Program-made: the position numbers and the translations under genes | NCBI GenBank assembly: GCA_905183005.1 | Contig: CAJJDO010000108.1 | Location: 303,924 to 367,923 of the forward strand | From: Paramecium pentaurelia | Lineage: Eukaryota > Ciliophora > Oligohymenophorea > Peniculida > Parameciidae | Direction: 5' to 3' | DNA length: 64,000 bases | In this document: piece after piece, positions 1 through 11,347 of the stretch | How the letters are laid out: each line of letters begins with the position of its first letter | Position numbering within the stretch: the first letter of the stretch is position 1 | Notes under the pieces: model-generated | The model's database searches: none | What the model saw: the letters and a program-made list of their open reading frames with translations, nothing else | Told to the model about the DNA's origin: nothing

Positions 1-197
1 TACATATATTGATAATCAGAATTATTGGAATGTATTATATAATAATAATAATAAATACTAAATAAATTTGAAAGACTTTATCTCTAAAAGTTGTTAAATT
101 ATTTTAATTTCATTAATAATCTCATTCAATATCTTTATTATAATTCATTAATCAGATTCATATACATTTATTTCTATTAATTATTAAATTATTAAAA

Positions 198-3100
198 ATG
201 AAAAATGACTTTCAAAAAAAAATTGATGATAATGATAAAAAAAATTATGAACAATTATTGGATGAATAAATAACTTTGTGTTAGGATGAAGAGAATTGTA
301 AATACATTTTCAGAATAGATAATTATAGATATGATGAAAAGTAGAATAAATTTATAATTAATTACAATTTCAAAGAGATCACATAAAATATCAGTTAAGA
401 AGCTAAATCCTTATCTTAAGTATAGCTTAAGACTTTAGAAGAAAAACTTAATATTTTTGATTAACTGCTTGAATTAGCAGAGTTTTTAAAAAAGAAAAAG
501 ATCATACATAATAATATTAAAAAAAATAATTTGATTCTTTATAACAATAAATTATATCTCACAGATTTTGGATATCTATAAGAATAAGATGAATCAAATA
601 TTTTTATGGATCAAAAAAATTTTGTAAGAACGCTTAATCAAGATTAGTAACGATAGATTTATCCATATTAAAGTTATGAACTTTTAGAAATTTTGAATAA
701 GTATTATTTACAGAATGAGGAATTAATGGAAAAATTAGAATAAAGAACTTAAAAGGATATTTAAGTCAATGATTAACATGTATTAACAGTTATGATGTTT
801 GAAATATTTTATTATTTTGACAAAAACTACTAATATAATTTATAGAATTCTTTAAAATGCTCTAAAAAAGCAGTTAGAAAAAATTAGCTTTAATGGATGA
901 AAGAAAGAAATCAAGATGTGTAAGATTATATACTCATAATAATATAATAAATACTGAAAAAGAGATTTATTATAGATAATGAATTATTGGAAAATTTTCC
1001 AAAATCTTTATCAGGTTGTATTTTTTAAATTGATAGAGAAAAATTAATAAATATTGACAATTAGAAATTAGTTTAAGAATACTTTGAAAATAAAATTTTA
1101 GAATTTGATTAGGAATTATTATATTGTTTTACTTATAAAGAACTTTAGCAACTATAAGGTCAAATCTAAAATCCATAAAATTAATTCGAATAAGATTTAA
1201 AATAAGAAATAGAAAAAATTTAAAAACTTTATGATAATATTGATAATAAGTAATTGAATAAGGAGAATTTTTAATAATTAGAATTAGAAAAATAGTTCAT
1301 TTGTTTAGTTTATTTAGATCAAAAAATAGATGAATTTGATTTTGTTAAAAATCAAGACCAATCTTAAGAAGTAAAGAAATTATTAGACTATTATAATTTA
1401 AAATAAGAATTAAAGGAATTTTATACTTAAATAAATAAGAAATAATAAAATTTTAAATTTAATCGTCAAATTAAAATAAAAAGTAGGATCTAATCTGAGC
1501 CTCCTCCTCAATAAATCAATCAATCTTTATAATAATCCTAATTAAATCCGCTCTATAAAATTGATAGAGAAAGATTAATAAATATTGACAATTAGAAATT
1601 AGTTTAAGAGTACTTTGAACATAAAATTTTAGAGTTTGATTAATAATTTCTATATTATTTTACTTATTAAGAACTTTAGAAATTATTAAATCAAATCTAA
1701 AAACAATAAGATTAATTCGAAAAAGACTTAAAATAAGCAATAGAAAAAATTATGGAAAATTATGATAAGATTGATAAAAATAATTTTAATAAGGAGAATT
1801 TTAAAGATTTATCATCAGATGAATAGTTCATTTGTCTAGTTTATTTAGATTAAAAAATTAATGAGTTTGATAATATTTAAAATCAAGACTAATCTTAAGA
1901 AGCAAAGAAATTATTAGATTATTATAATTTAAAATAAGAATTAAAGGAATTTTATGATGAAGTAAATCATAAATAATAAAAAGATTTTAAATTTAATTCT
2001 ATAAAGATAAAAGTGAAGATCTAACAATATAAAATTAATAAAGAAAAGTTAATAAATATTAAGAATAATAATAAGCAATTAGCTGAAGAATAAAATGTAA
2101 ATGAAATTAAAAAATTTGTTTAGCAATTACTATATTATTTTACTTATAAAGAACTTTTGTATATACTCTCTCAAATATAGGAACAAAAAAATAAATTCGA
2201 AAAAGACTTAAAATAAGCAATAGAAAAAATTATGGAAAATTATGATAAGATTGATAAAAAGGAATTTAATAAGGAGAATTTTAAAGATTTATCATCAGAT
2301 GAATAGTTCATTTGTCTAGTTTATTTAGATTAAAAAATTAATGAGTTTGATAATATTTAAAATCAAGACTAATCTTAAGAAGCAAAGAAATTATTATTAG
2401 ATTATTATAATTTAAAATAAGAATTAAAGGAATTTTATATTTAAATAAATAAGAAATAATAAAATTTTAAATTTAATAATCTTATAAATTAAAGGTACTA
2501 ATATTTAATTGATAAGGAAAACTAGAATATAGTTTAAGAGTACTTTGAACATAAAATTTTAGAGTTTGATTAATAATTTCTATATTATTTTACTTATTAA
2601 GAACTTTAGAAATTATTAAATCAAATCTAAAAACAATAAGATTAATTCGAAAAAGACTTAAAATAAGCAATAGAAAAAATTATGGAAAATTATGATAAGA
2701 TTGATAAAAATAATTTTAATAAGGAGAATTTTAAAGATTTATCATCAGATGAATAGTTCATTTGTCTAGTTTATTTAGATTAAAAAATTAATGAGTTTGA
2801 TAATATTTAAAATCAAGACTAATCTTAAGAAGCAAAGAAATTATTAGATTATTATAATTTAAAATAAGAATTAAAGGAATTTTATGATGAAGTAAATAAT
2901 AAATAATAAAAAGATTTTAAATTTAATTCTATAAAGATAAAATTGAAGATCTAACAATATAAAATTAATAAAGAAAAGTTAATAAATATTAAGAATAATA
3001 ATAAGCAATTAGCTGATGAATAAATTGAAAAGGAAATTTTAGAATTTGTTTAGTAATTACTATATTATTTTACTTATAAAGAAATTAAGAATATACTCAA

Positions 3101-4559
3101 TCAATTCTAAAATCCATAAAATAAATTCTAAAAAGATTTAAAATAAGAAATAGAAAAAATTTAAAAACTTTATGATAAGATTGATAAAAATGAATTTAAT
3201 AAGGAGAATTTTAAATAATTAGAATTAGAAGAATAGTTCATTTGTTTAGTTTATTTAGATCAAAAAATTGATGAATTTGATATTAATTAAAATCAAGACC
3301 AATATTAAGAAGTAAAGAAATTATTAGATTATTATACTTTAAAATAAGAATTAAAGGAATTTTATGTTGAAATAAATGATAAATAATAAAAAGATTTTAA
3401 TTTTAATAATCTTAAAAAGTAAAGGTTCTAATATTTAATTGATGAGGAAAAATAGAATTTAGTTTAAGAGTACTTTAAACATAAAATTTTAGAATTTGAT
3501 TAATAACTTCTATATTATTTTACGTATAAAGAAATTAAGAAAATACTCAATCAATTCTAAAATCCATAAAATAAATTCTAAAAAGATTTAAAATTAAAAA
3601 TAGAAAAAATTTAAAAATTTTATGATATGATTGATAAAAATGAATTTAATAAGGAGAATTTTAAATAATTAGAATTAGAAGAGAAGTTCATTTGTTTAGT
3701 TTATTTAGATCAAAAAATTGATGAATTTGATTGTGATAAAAATCAAGACCAATCTTAAGAAGTAGACAGATTATTAGATTATTATAATTTAAAATATGAA
3801 TTAAAGGAATTTTATGATGAAGTAAATAATAAATAATAAAAAGATTTTAAATTTAATAATCCAATTAAAATAAAATACGGTAATTAATTTTTATATGAGT
3901 ATATCAATTAAATTACACTTAGATTGTAATCTGATAAATATTTAGTTTAATAAGTGGATTTAAATAATATGATTTTGAATATTCCAAATCAGGAATAATA
4001 ATAAATTGAATTTAAATAAATTAAGTAAGATAAAAATACGTTCTAATTTATTATTCATAAATTTTTCCTCTAAAATGATTTATATTATTGTAAGTATCTA
4101 GAAGTTAAAGAATAAAAGAGAAATTTTGAACCAATGGTTATTATGAACTTTAATTTAATAAAAGAATATAGATTTGAAGATTATAACTCAAAAGTAAGAT
4201 TAATTGATCACAAAAAAAAATTCAAATATTTTGGAGAATATTAATTAGATGAACAAGGAGAAATTAAATTCAATGGGCAAGGTACTAAAGAAATATTAGA
4301 AAAGGATAAAGAGATACTTGAAACAGGATAAGTATTTAAAGTTAAGGGAAATTTTAAAAATAATTAGTTGAATGGAAAATCGATCACTTTTTATCATCAC
4401 TATGATGAAAGTAAAATAACTTTTAGTATAGGAGAGTATAAGGATGGGTAAATGTCTGGTCAACATATACATTATCCTGTAAATGATCAAAAAATATTAA
4501 AAACAACTTATCACTGGAAGTTCCTAAAATATTTTAATTATTATTTTGAAACCGGTTGA
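198..4559 (+). CDS. Pseudokinase-like protein with tandem ~158-residue repeats and C-terminal MORN-like repeats
   Basis: This is one uninterrupted frame of 1,453 residues if TAA/TAG encode Gln, ending at TGA 4557. I read most of it directly and checked the frame at each repeat boundary. Near residues 95-125 there is a kinase-like C-lobe signature: HNNIKKNN where HRDxKxxN is expected, then LTDFGY. The catalytic Asp is Asn and no glycine loop or VAIK lysine is seen, so it should be inactive as a kinase. Residues about 278-1225 are six tandem repeats rich in Gln, Lys and Asp. The last ~120 residues contain MORN-like strands (YKDGQMSGQ, FNGQGTKE). I know of no named family for the repeat. The MORN segment suggests membrane or cytoskeletal attachment (inference). 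A diverged inverted copy lies at 36038-40007. Confidence 0.8.
1029..3865 (+). repeat. Six in-frame tandem repeats of about 450-530 bp inside the pseudokinase gene
   Basis: Units start near 1029, 1560, 2034, 2509, 2963 and 3439, each beginning with a variant of I(D/N)(R/K)EK and ending in a Lys/Gln-rich FKFN segment. All unit lengths are multiples of three nucleotides, so copy number can change without breaking the frame. Units 2 and 4 share long stretches of identical DNA, which suggests recent unequal exchange or gene conversion. The predicted protein repeat is helical and charged, with a recurring core of the type ICLVYLDQKI. Confidence 0.85.
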
Positions 4560-4637
4560 AAGAATTAAAAATAATTGATATTGATATTTTATAATAAAGA
4601 TATTAATAATTAAGAGTATATGAAATATAATAAAAAA

Positions 4638-5961
4638 TCATTAAAAAATTGGTACTTTGTGAAGATGAAAAAGGTTGAGAATTATTTATTGAGTAATTGT
4701 CATATTTGAGAATGATCCATTAAAATCTTCATTAAGATCTTCATCATTTTGTTCATAAATGTTATGAAATTGCAAATTAGGTAATTGTATTTCCTAATCT
4801 ATGATTTAATGTTTAATTTTAGTATTTTGATTTTGTTTACCAATAATTTATATAATTTTTTATTAAATTTGATTAATGAAATTCCAGATGAATAAATTTC
4901 TTAATTATTAATCATTAGAATAATATAATTTTTAGAATTCCTAATTATTAATCTTCAATAATTAGATCATAATAAGACTTGAATTAACTTGATGAAATTT
5001 ATTTCCAAATATATTCATTAAATGATATGGTTTTTCAAATAAAGATTTCATTTCTTCTGTCAATTCTGTAAAAGTATATTGAATAAATTATTTAATTTTG
5101 TTCTAGACAGATGATTTATCTTGATTATCTTTGATAACAGTATAATTGCATAACCATAATTGATTTGTTAAAGCTTTAAAAGTATTTGGAGTGAATGGTA
5201 TTTTTTGATTATTTATAAAACAATAAATTTCATCTATTATTAATCTATCGCAACCAATAATTTATATTTGATCTGTTATACTAACAATTTCTACCATGTC
5301 TGCATAAACAGGTAACTTGTCAGTAAAAGGAACTACAGGGAATTTACCTGATCCATGTGATGCCAATTTTATAAGCTATTTATATCTATCTTCGACTATT
5401 CTTAAACAGAAATTTCTTTTATAGCAAATTTGCTTATCAAATAGAAATATAGGCATGGAATGTATTTTTTAATCTTAGAAAATATATTTCTCATCTGTTT
5501 CACAATACCATTGTAAAAATTGATTAAAAAGAAGATTAATGTTCGGTTCTGTTATCATACATTATTAAAGACAAACAGGACAGTATTGTTAGATCAAGTC
5601 ATTTTGAAAACATTAAAGACAAAAGAGATGTTAACAGGGTAATACAACAGGATTAATAGGAGTAAGGCCACAATCTAAACATAAAACTATTTATGGAAAT
5701 TCTGTTTGGAGAACTAAATTTTTGGATAGATATATAAAAGTTACTTTCAGGTCCTTGTTCAAAGAGTATCAACAGTACTTCTTTTAACATTTCATTGACT
5801 GACCATTCAGGTAATGTAGGTTTTCTACATAAAGGGCAAGTATGATTTAATTTCAAATGATGATTGATACATTTTTCACAAAAAGTATGTCCGCAAGACA
5901 AACAGGTTGGATCACTTAAATGATTCAAACAAATAGTACAATTGAATTGAATTTTTTACAT
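4638..5961 (-). CDS. Two-RING, LON-substrate-binding-domain protein (LONRF-like E3 ligase)
   Basis: Spliced length is 430 residues with one 31-nt intron at 5714-5744. The start ATG (5961) gives MQKIQFNCTICL. RING 1 follows at once (CTIC, CGHTFCEKC, CPLCRK). RING 2 lies after the intron (CLDCG, CQHLFCLQC, CPVC). Then comes a LON-type N-terminal domain (MPIFLFDQQICYKRNFCLRI, GSGKFPVVPF, IIGCDR). This order resembles animal LONRF proteins, which act as ubiquitin ligases; the role here is inference from architecture. No TPR segment is obvious. The C-terminal ~150 residues are Gln/Asn-rich. It is convergent with the pseudokinase gene, the stops lying about 80 bp apart. Two further partial copies are on the + strand at 33634-34705 and 34736-35959. 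Confidence 0.85.
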
Positions 5962-6254
5962 ATTAACTTTATAAACAAGAATTTAAGATTAATATTTTCA
6001 ATATGATTATATTGGAATAATTTAAATTCTAAAGTGTTCTTGTTATTCTGAAACAATTTTAATGGTTACCTGAATTTAAAATAAGCAAAACATAAATATT
6101 TATTACATTACTCATTTATAGAGTGAGATAATTAATGTTATTTTATTCATAAAATTAAATCTATAAGATATCTTATTAATTAGTCAAATCACATTAAATT
6201 GAAATTCATGAGAATAAAGCAGGAATGTTAAAAAAATATATATATTATAAAATA
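5962..6254. other. Divergent intergenic spacer
   Basis: AT-rich spacer of about 290 bp between the divergently transcribed RING-LON gene and the oxysterol-binding protein gene. It must contain both promoters, but I can point to no specific element. It lies outside the matched part of the inverted duplication. Confidence 0.5.
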
Positions 6255-7922
6255 ATGATTTGCTGTTCATCATCAAAGAAGAAAGATGAAAATAAAAAAC
6301 CAATTGAGATATCGGAACAGTTAATACCTGATAATCATTAAGGTGATAGGTAAACAGATTAGTTATAAACTTCAATATTAGATCCTGTAGAACCAATCAA
6401 TAACAAGAAGTAGAGTTAGAAATAGAAGAACGACCTAAGAAAAATTCAGTCGGATATTAAGTGCAAGATGAAAATGTATCAGCATCAATATGTCCCTCAT
6501 TTGTAGTTGGCAAAACTCCTTTTACTCTTTTTGTTATAAGTCTTCTTGAAAAATAATAAAATATGAAAAAGGAGTCTTAATAACAAGAAGAAATAAAGAT
6601 TGACTTTTAAGAGGATTTAAGTGTCATTGTTAGTTATCCTCAAATAGAGGCTGAAGTTAAGAATAATGAAAAGGATAAATCATAACTTGAAGAAATTCCT
6701 GATCAACCTGAAGTAATATAAGAAGAGGATGAAGAAGAAGAAGATCGAGAAATGTCAGAAGAAGAAGCTAAAAATGCAGCCATCTATAAATGGGCTAAAG
6801 AGATACATGATTATAATACAGACAATACTGAAGAATTGATTTTAAAGGCTGTTTCTAATTTTAAACCACTTTAATCAAAGGAAGAATCAAGGTCCACCTT
6901 AGCACATAAGGATGGAGGTAAAGTCTGCAAAAATAAAAAATTAATTAGAACCTTGAGAGCTATAGGTAAAGAGTTGATCAAATAAATTGGTAAACAAATT
7001 TTATCTGGTAATTTAAATTTAACAACTGTGTCATTTCCTATTAAGGCCATGATACCTAAATCTGCACTTGAGAAGGTCTTAATGTCTAGTTGTCTCTTTC
7101 CACTTTATATTAATAGAGCAGTTCTAGAGAAAGATCCTATTGAAAGAGTAAAGTATTAATCCTATAATTAGATGAAGCTAATTATTTGTGCCACCTTAGG
7201 TAATTTCTATTTGAATTGTTCATTTCTCAAACCTTTAAATCCCATCTTAGGAGAAACTATTTCTGGTTTTTATTAAGATGGCACTACTGCATATGTAGAA
7301 TAGATCTCACATCATCCTCCAATTAGTTATTTTCTTACTATTGGTCCTAATAATAGTTATAAATTTTATGGTTATTATAATTATGAAGCCAAAGCAGGAG
7401 TCAATTCACTCTCCTTAAAAAATAAAGGCAAAAGGTTTTTACGATTTGCAGATGGAGAATTAATAGAATACAACTTTGCAGGAGAAGAATATAGTGGTAG
7501 TTTCTGGGGACCTATGAAAGTAGAATGTAAAGGCAAAATTACCTTTTTGGATAAAAAGAATGATATTTCAGCTTGTGTTGAATTAGATAGTGTAAGATGG
7601 AAAGCATCTGATTACCTATCAGGAGAAATTAAAAATAAAGGTAAAAAAGTCTGTAAAATCTATGGATCCTATATGGGTTACATTGAATTTGGAGAAATTA
7701 GATATTGGGATGTCAATTATATACGTCCATATGAATGCAAAGTCTTTAAACCTAATTAATTTCTTTTAAGTGATGCTTCTTTTAGACCTGGTAAGAAATT
7801 ATTATATCAATATAGATTTAAGATAACTTAAACGTAATAAAGTATAAGAAGCATAGAAAGAAAAAGATGATCTAGAAATGCAATAAAGATAAGATGCTAA
7901 ACTAAGAAAACCTAAAAAATGA
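6255..7922 (+). CDS. Oxysterol-binding protein-related protein (ORP)
   Basis: This is a 536-residue lipid-transfer protein. Introns are at 6350-6381 (32 nt) and 7791-7815 (25 nt); removing them gives an exact codon count. Residues 1 to ~200 are polar and acidic, with no PH or FFAT motif I can recognise. The ORD follows, with the family signatures PLNPILGET and EQISHHPP (which contains the conserved HH pair that contacts phosphoinositide in known ORPs). It ends in the usual charged C-terminal helix (DASFRPDLRQLKRNK, LEMQQRQ). Family members exchange sterol or PS for PI4P at membrane contact sites. The gene is divergent from the RING-LON gene. Confidence 0.93.
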
Positions 7923-8689
7923 TTTTAACTGAATTATTGTTATTCATATTATGCAAGCAATTTCTTAATTTGTATTTTACTTAATGTAAAGAAATTAAAA
8001 AAATTATTCCTTTTTTACTGAAAAAGTAATTCTAAAAAATAATGATTTATTATTTTTATTACTTTTGAACTAGACATCAAATGTATTAATACTATTTTTA
8101 ATTAGAATATAATTTTAATTATTTCTAAAAGATTATTTATAGATTTAATAAGAATAACAATAAATGATAATAGAGAATAATATTGCAATAATTGATTAAT
8201 AATTTAAGAAAATATTTCAATTAAAACTTCTTAAATATTGTTAAATAAAATTATTAAATCATTAAATGAGAGTAAAATAAATTAAAAGTTTATATAAATT
8301 CTATATAAAATAGAATTTAATCAATTCTTTATTCCTAATTATAACATATATATATATATATATAGGAATTAAATTCTTATGATATTCAAAAATATTATCT
8401 TATTTATTGCTAAGATTGATGAAGAAAAGTAAATAGGTTTAAATGATCTAAATAAGTTTATTATGCAATTATAGGTTTATAGATAAGATCATTTGATAGA
8501 ATTTCAATGATTAAATAAGTAATTTAATAAGAAACTATGATTTCTGAAATTTTGCATTATTAATTTATATGAATTTAAATTAACATGATTCATAAATATT
8601 GAATATAATTTGCTTATAAATAAGCAGAATTAAAATTAATATAAATTTAATTGGGTTATTATATTATATATAATTGTGGTTGTGTATAT
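7923..8689. other. AT-rich convergent intergenic region
   Basis: About 770 bp between convergent genes. It contains an (AT)n tract near 8346-8366 and many short stops in all frames. I see no gene or structured RNA in it. Confidence 0.6.
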
Positions 8690-9419
8690 TCATTCATCAA
8701 TTTTAAGTACAAACCCCAAAATATCTCGAATTCCTACTTAGCTTTGATCGACTGGTTTATGGGAAGTGGCATAATTCCAGAGTGATTTATCATCTATAAT
8801 GTATCCTTCTCCAGGTTCGAGACTCATTTCAAATAGTAACTTAGTTTTGTCAGGACTATATATTTGGCTATCAGCACCTTAACAATTAATCTTATTGACT
8901 ACTCCAATAATTTCTAAATCATTTCCATCTCTATTTGGTCCTTCTGGAGTAGATTGAGCAGGTTAATCATTATATGATATCTAATGTAAATATAAAGAAA
9001 TATACTGTTCTGACTGCATGAACAGAGATTTAAGCTTTTTTGTATTATTTTAATTGCCAAGTAATTTGAAGAGTATTATAAAGAAAATCTTTATAGATCT
9101 AATCTTGTTTCATCTCTTTAGTTAGTTCTTCATAGACATTTGCATATTGGAGACATTTGGTTTCATCATAGTTGTCTAAACGATATTCTTCATGGAACCT
9201 TGTCATATTTCCATCTTTATCGAACTCAATATGATAATTCATCATTCTTCTTTATCTCATAATTTTATCAGATGGTAATTTGAGTCTCTTTTGTAAATAA
9301 AGATCAGGTATAAGTGTTTCGAAATGAGGTTTAAGCTATTGAAAATCTGATTTGACATCTCTGTTTGTGAATGAAGCAAATGGGAATTTTGTTGATTTAA
9401 GTGCCTATAAAACTTTCAT
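8690..9419 (-). CDS. 2OG-Fe dioxygenase-family protein (pfam10014 type), predicted inactive
   Basis: This protein has 234 residues and one 25-nt intron at 8981-9005. The C-terminal half follows the 2OG-Fe dioxygenase family that includes bacterial free amino-acid hydroxylases: VHAVRT, TPEG, RDG, SQIY, YIIDD and GIRDILGF are all in order. In that family the iron is held by the His and Asp of an HRDG motif and a distal His. Here the motif reads NRDG, and the distal position reads LWNYAT instead of a His-containing motif, so both His ligands appear to be Asn or lost. I read the codons (AAT in both places) directly. It may be a pseudoenzyme or binding protein. The assignment is by motif memory, not by search. 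Confidence 0.72.
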
Positions 9420-9533
9420 AAATAAATTAAACAATAGTCAAAAATAAAACTTATTTATTTTAGATTTTGAATTAAGTCTAAAATATATCTATATATATTT
9501 AAATATGTCTCAAATTAATAAATCATAACTAAT

Positions 9534-11183
9534 TCAAATTTTATAAGGTGCTAAACTTGATCTTCTTACATCTTCTACTTCTTATTCTTTGTCATGCAAT
9601 CTCATACGTAAACTTTCAACTTCACTAGCCAAAACTACAATAATCTATAATTAATCTTATAGTTTTTTTATTATGGAACCCTCATCAGCATATTACATTC
9701 TCCATTATCTTAATTCATCATCTTATACTTTAATTTCATCATTTAATCTATCAATCTCTGCAGATAATACTCTACACTTTATAATTTAATATAGATTATT
9801 ACATTTTCTTAAAATTTCTTTAATTATTCTACTTGATCCTCTAATTAAATAATTTGTTATTGTAATTTAGTTAATAATCTTCTAAGATTTTCTATTTCCT
9901 AAGATTTATCTTCTATTGTATTTCTATATTACACAAAAGTGCTTTAAAATTCTTCAATTCTTAAATTATATTCATAGATAATACTTTGTAGTTTAAGTGA
10001 TAGTAATCTATTCCTTTTACTTGATAATTTGATTCAATTTATCTACTTCAAGTAAAAGATTTTGATATCTACCTTCTACTTCTTATTTCTTTTTTTAAAT
10101 ATCTTGTAATTCTGTTAATAATTAATTTACTTTGCTCTTTTCACTAAGAAACTCTAATATGAAATTTAGTAAATACAATTATTGGCATTTTCTAATTATT
10201 ATTTGATTTAATTTTATTATTCCTATCTTTATTTCAATTAACTTTCTAAAACTAGAATAGTATCATTTAATTATTGATTTTCCTATTAGATTCGTTTATA
10301 ATCATCATTCATTAATTATAATTTAAGATACTTTTATTTCCAATTTTCTGTTTCCTCTGATTTTGAAACCAATAATTTATTAACTCTTTCAGTTTCATTT
10401 TTATATGATTATAATTGATTTTCTAATTCTCTTTATTTATTTATTTCCTTTTAAAGAATAACATTTTTTAATTCATCATTTTCCTTCTATTTTTAATTAC
10501 ACAAATCTTTCCATTTCTTTAATTCTCCTTCTAAGAATTCTCTCTAATATTAAGAATTAAGTTCTTATGTTTATATTGCCTTTTCCTATATTATATAAAT
10601 ATTATTATAATACTATTTCAGTTTTCATTTCAGATTCCAATTAATTTCTTAAAACTTGCATTTCATCCAATTTTATAGTCTCAAATTCTCTTAATTATAA
10701 TGTAAGATTATCAATTTAATTAGAGAGGTTTACAACTCTACTCTCATAATAATTAGTCTATAGTTCTTTTTATTCATGAATTTCTTCTTATAATGTTGTA
10801 ATTTGAATAATTAATTCAGATTTCTCTATTTTATGAGTTTCTACAATATTAATCATTTCATTCAATTTATTAGTCAAATCTATTATTTATTATTCTAAAT
10901 GATGTCTATCTTAAGTATTATCTTAAATTTCTTTAATTCTGAAACGTAATTTTTCATTTTCTGATCCTAATCTCTCAATTTCACAAGCCATTAAAAATTG
11001 ACATATCTATGGACTCAATTTTTATTATCTACTTTCTGGAGTAGATCTGATATTATCAATTGAAGTTTCATGTATTTGATATCTTGTTTCACGTGTTTAA
11101 GGAGTATTAGAACGCACAGTCTTTGTTTCAGATGTATACTTATATTCTTAAATGTTTTAAATACGTTGTTGCTAGTATGACAT
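9534..11183 (-). CDS. Coiled-coil cytoskeletal-type protein
   Basis: A 511-residue protein with four inferred introns at 10586-10613, 10154-10176, 9984-10020 and 9777-9802; together they restore one continuous frame. The 37-nt intron at 9984-10020 is unusually long and is the weakest junction. A short Ser/Thr/Pro-rich head (KTVRSNTP) is followed by an almost unbroken heptad-rich coiled coil (for example CEIERLGSENEKLRFRIKEI) to a basic tail ending RRSSLAPYKI. No catalytic domain is visible. Such proteins in ciliates are often basal-body or cortical components, but nothing in the sequence proves that here. Confidence 0.8.
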
Positions 11184-11347
11184 AAATTAATTAATTAAAA
11201 TTCCAAATAAAATTGAACAAAATAAGATAATTTAACTGATTTTTTTACATTAGTTTATGTGATATAGATATATTATTTAATTTCTAATAATATTTTTATT
11301 GATAAACTAAATACATAATATAAATAATAGTATATTATTATATATAT

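Larger units (their letters stand above)
1..5861. repeat. Left arm of a large inverted duplication
   Basis: The whole block, read as reverse complement, matches 34736-40204. The first bases of the window reappear inverted just before 40204, so the homology probably continues off the left edge. The arm carries the pseudokinase/MORN gene and most of the RING-LON gene. The arms are similar but not identical: scattered substitutions are visible (for example around 4130-4155 against 36445-36470) and the number of internal repeat units differs. This is direct sequence observation. Whether it is a true duplication or joined haplotypes is unresolved. Confidence 0.9.

Noticed and set aside
6184..6396. 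Minus-strand frame over the start of the oxysterol-binding protein gene
   Set aside because: Overlaps the clearly coding first exon; no similarity or start support.
8340..8366. (AT)n tract as a regulatory or origin element
   Set aside because: Simple AT repeats are expected in such AT-rich DNA and occur at several other places (23860, 43390, 47090).
8705..8722. Telomere-like ACCCCAAAA
   Set aside because: Single occurrence inside the dioxygenase-like gene, not a repeat.
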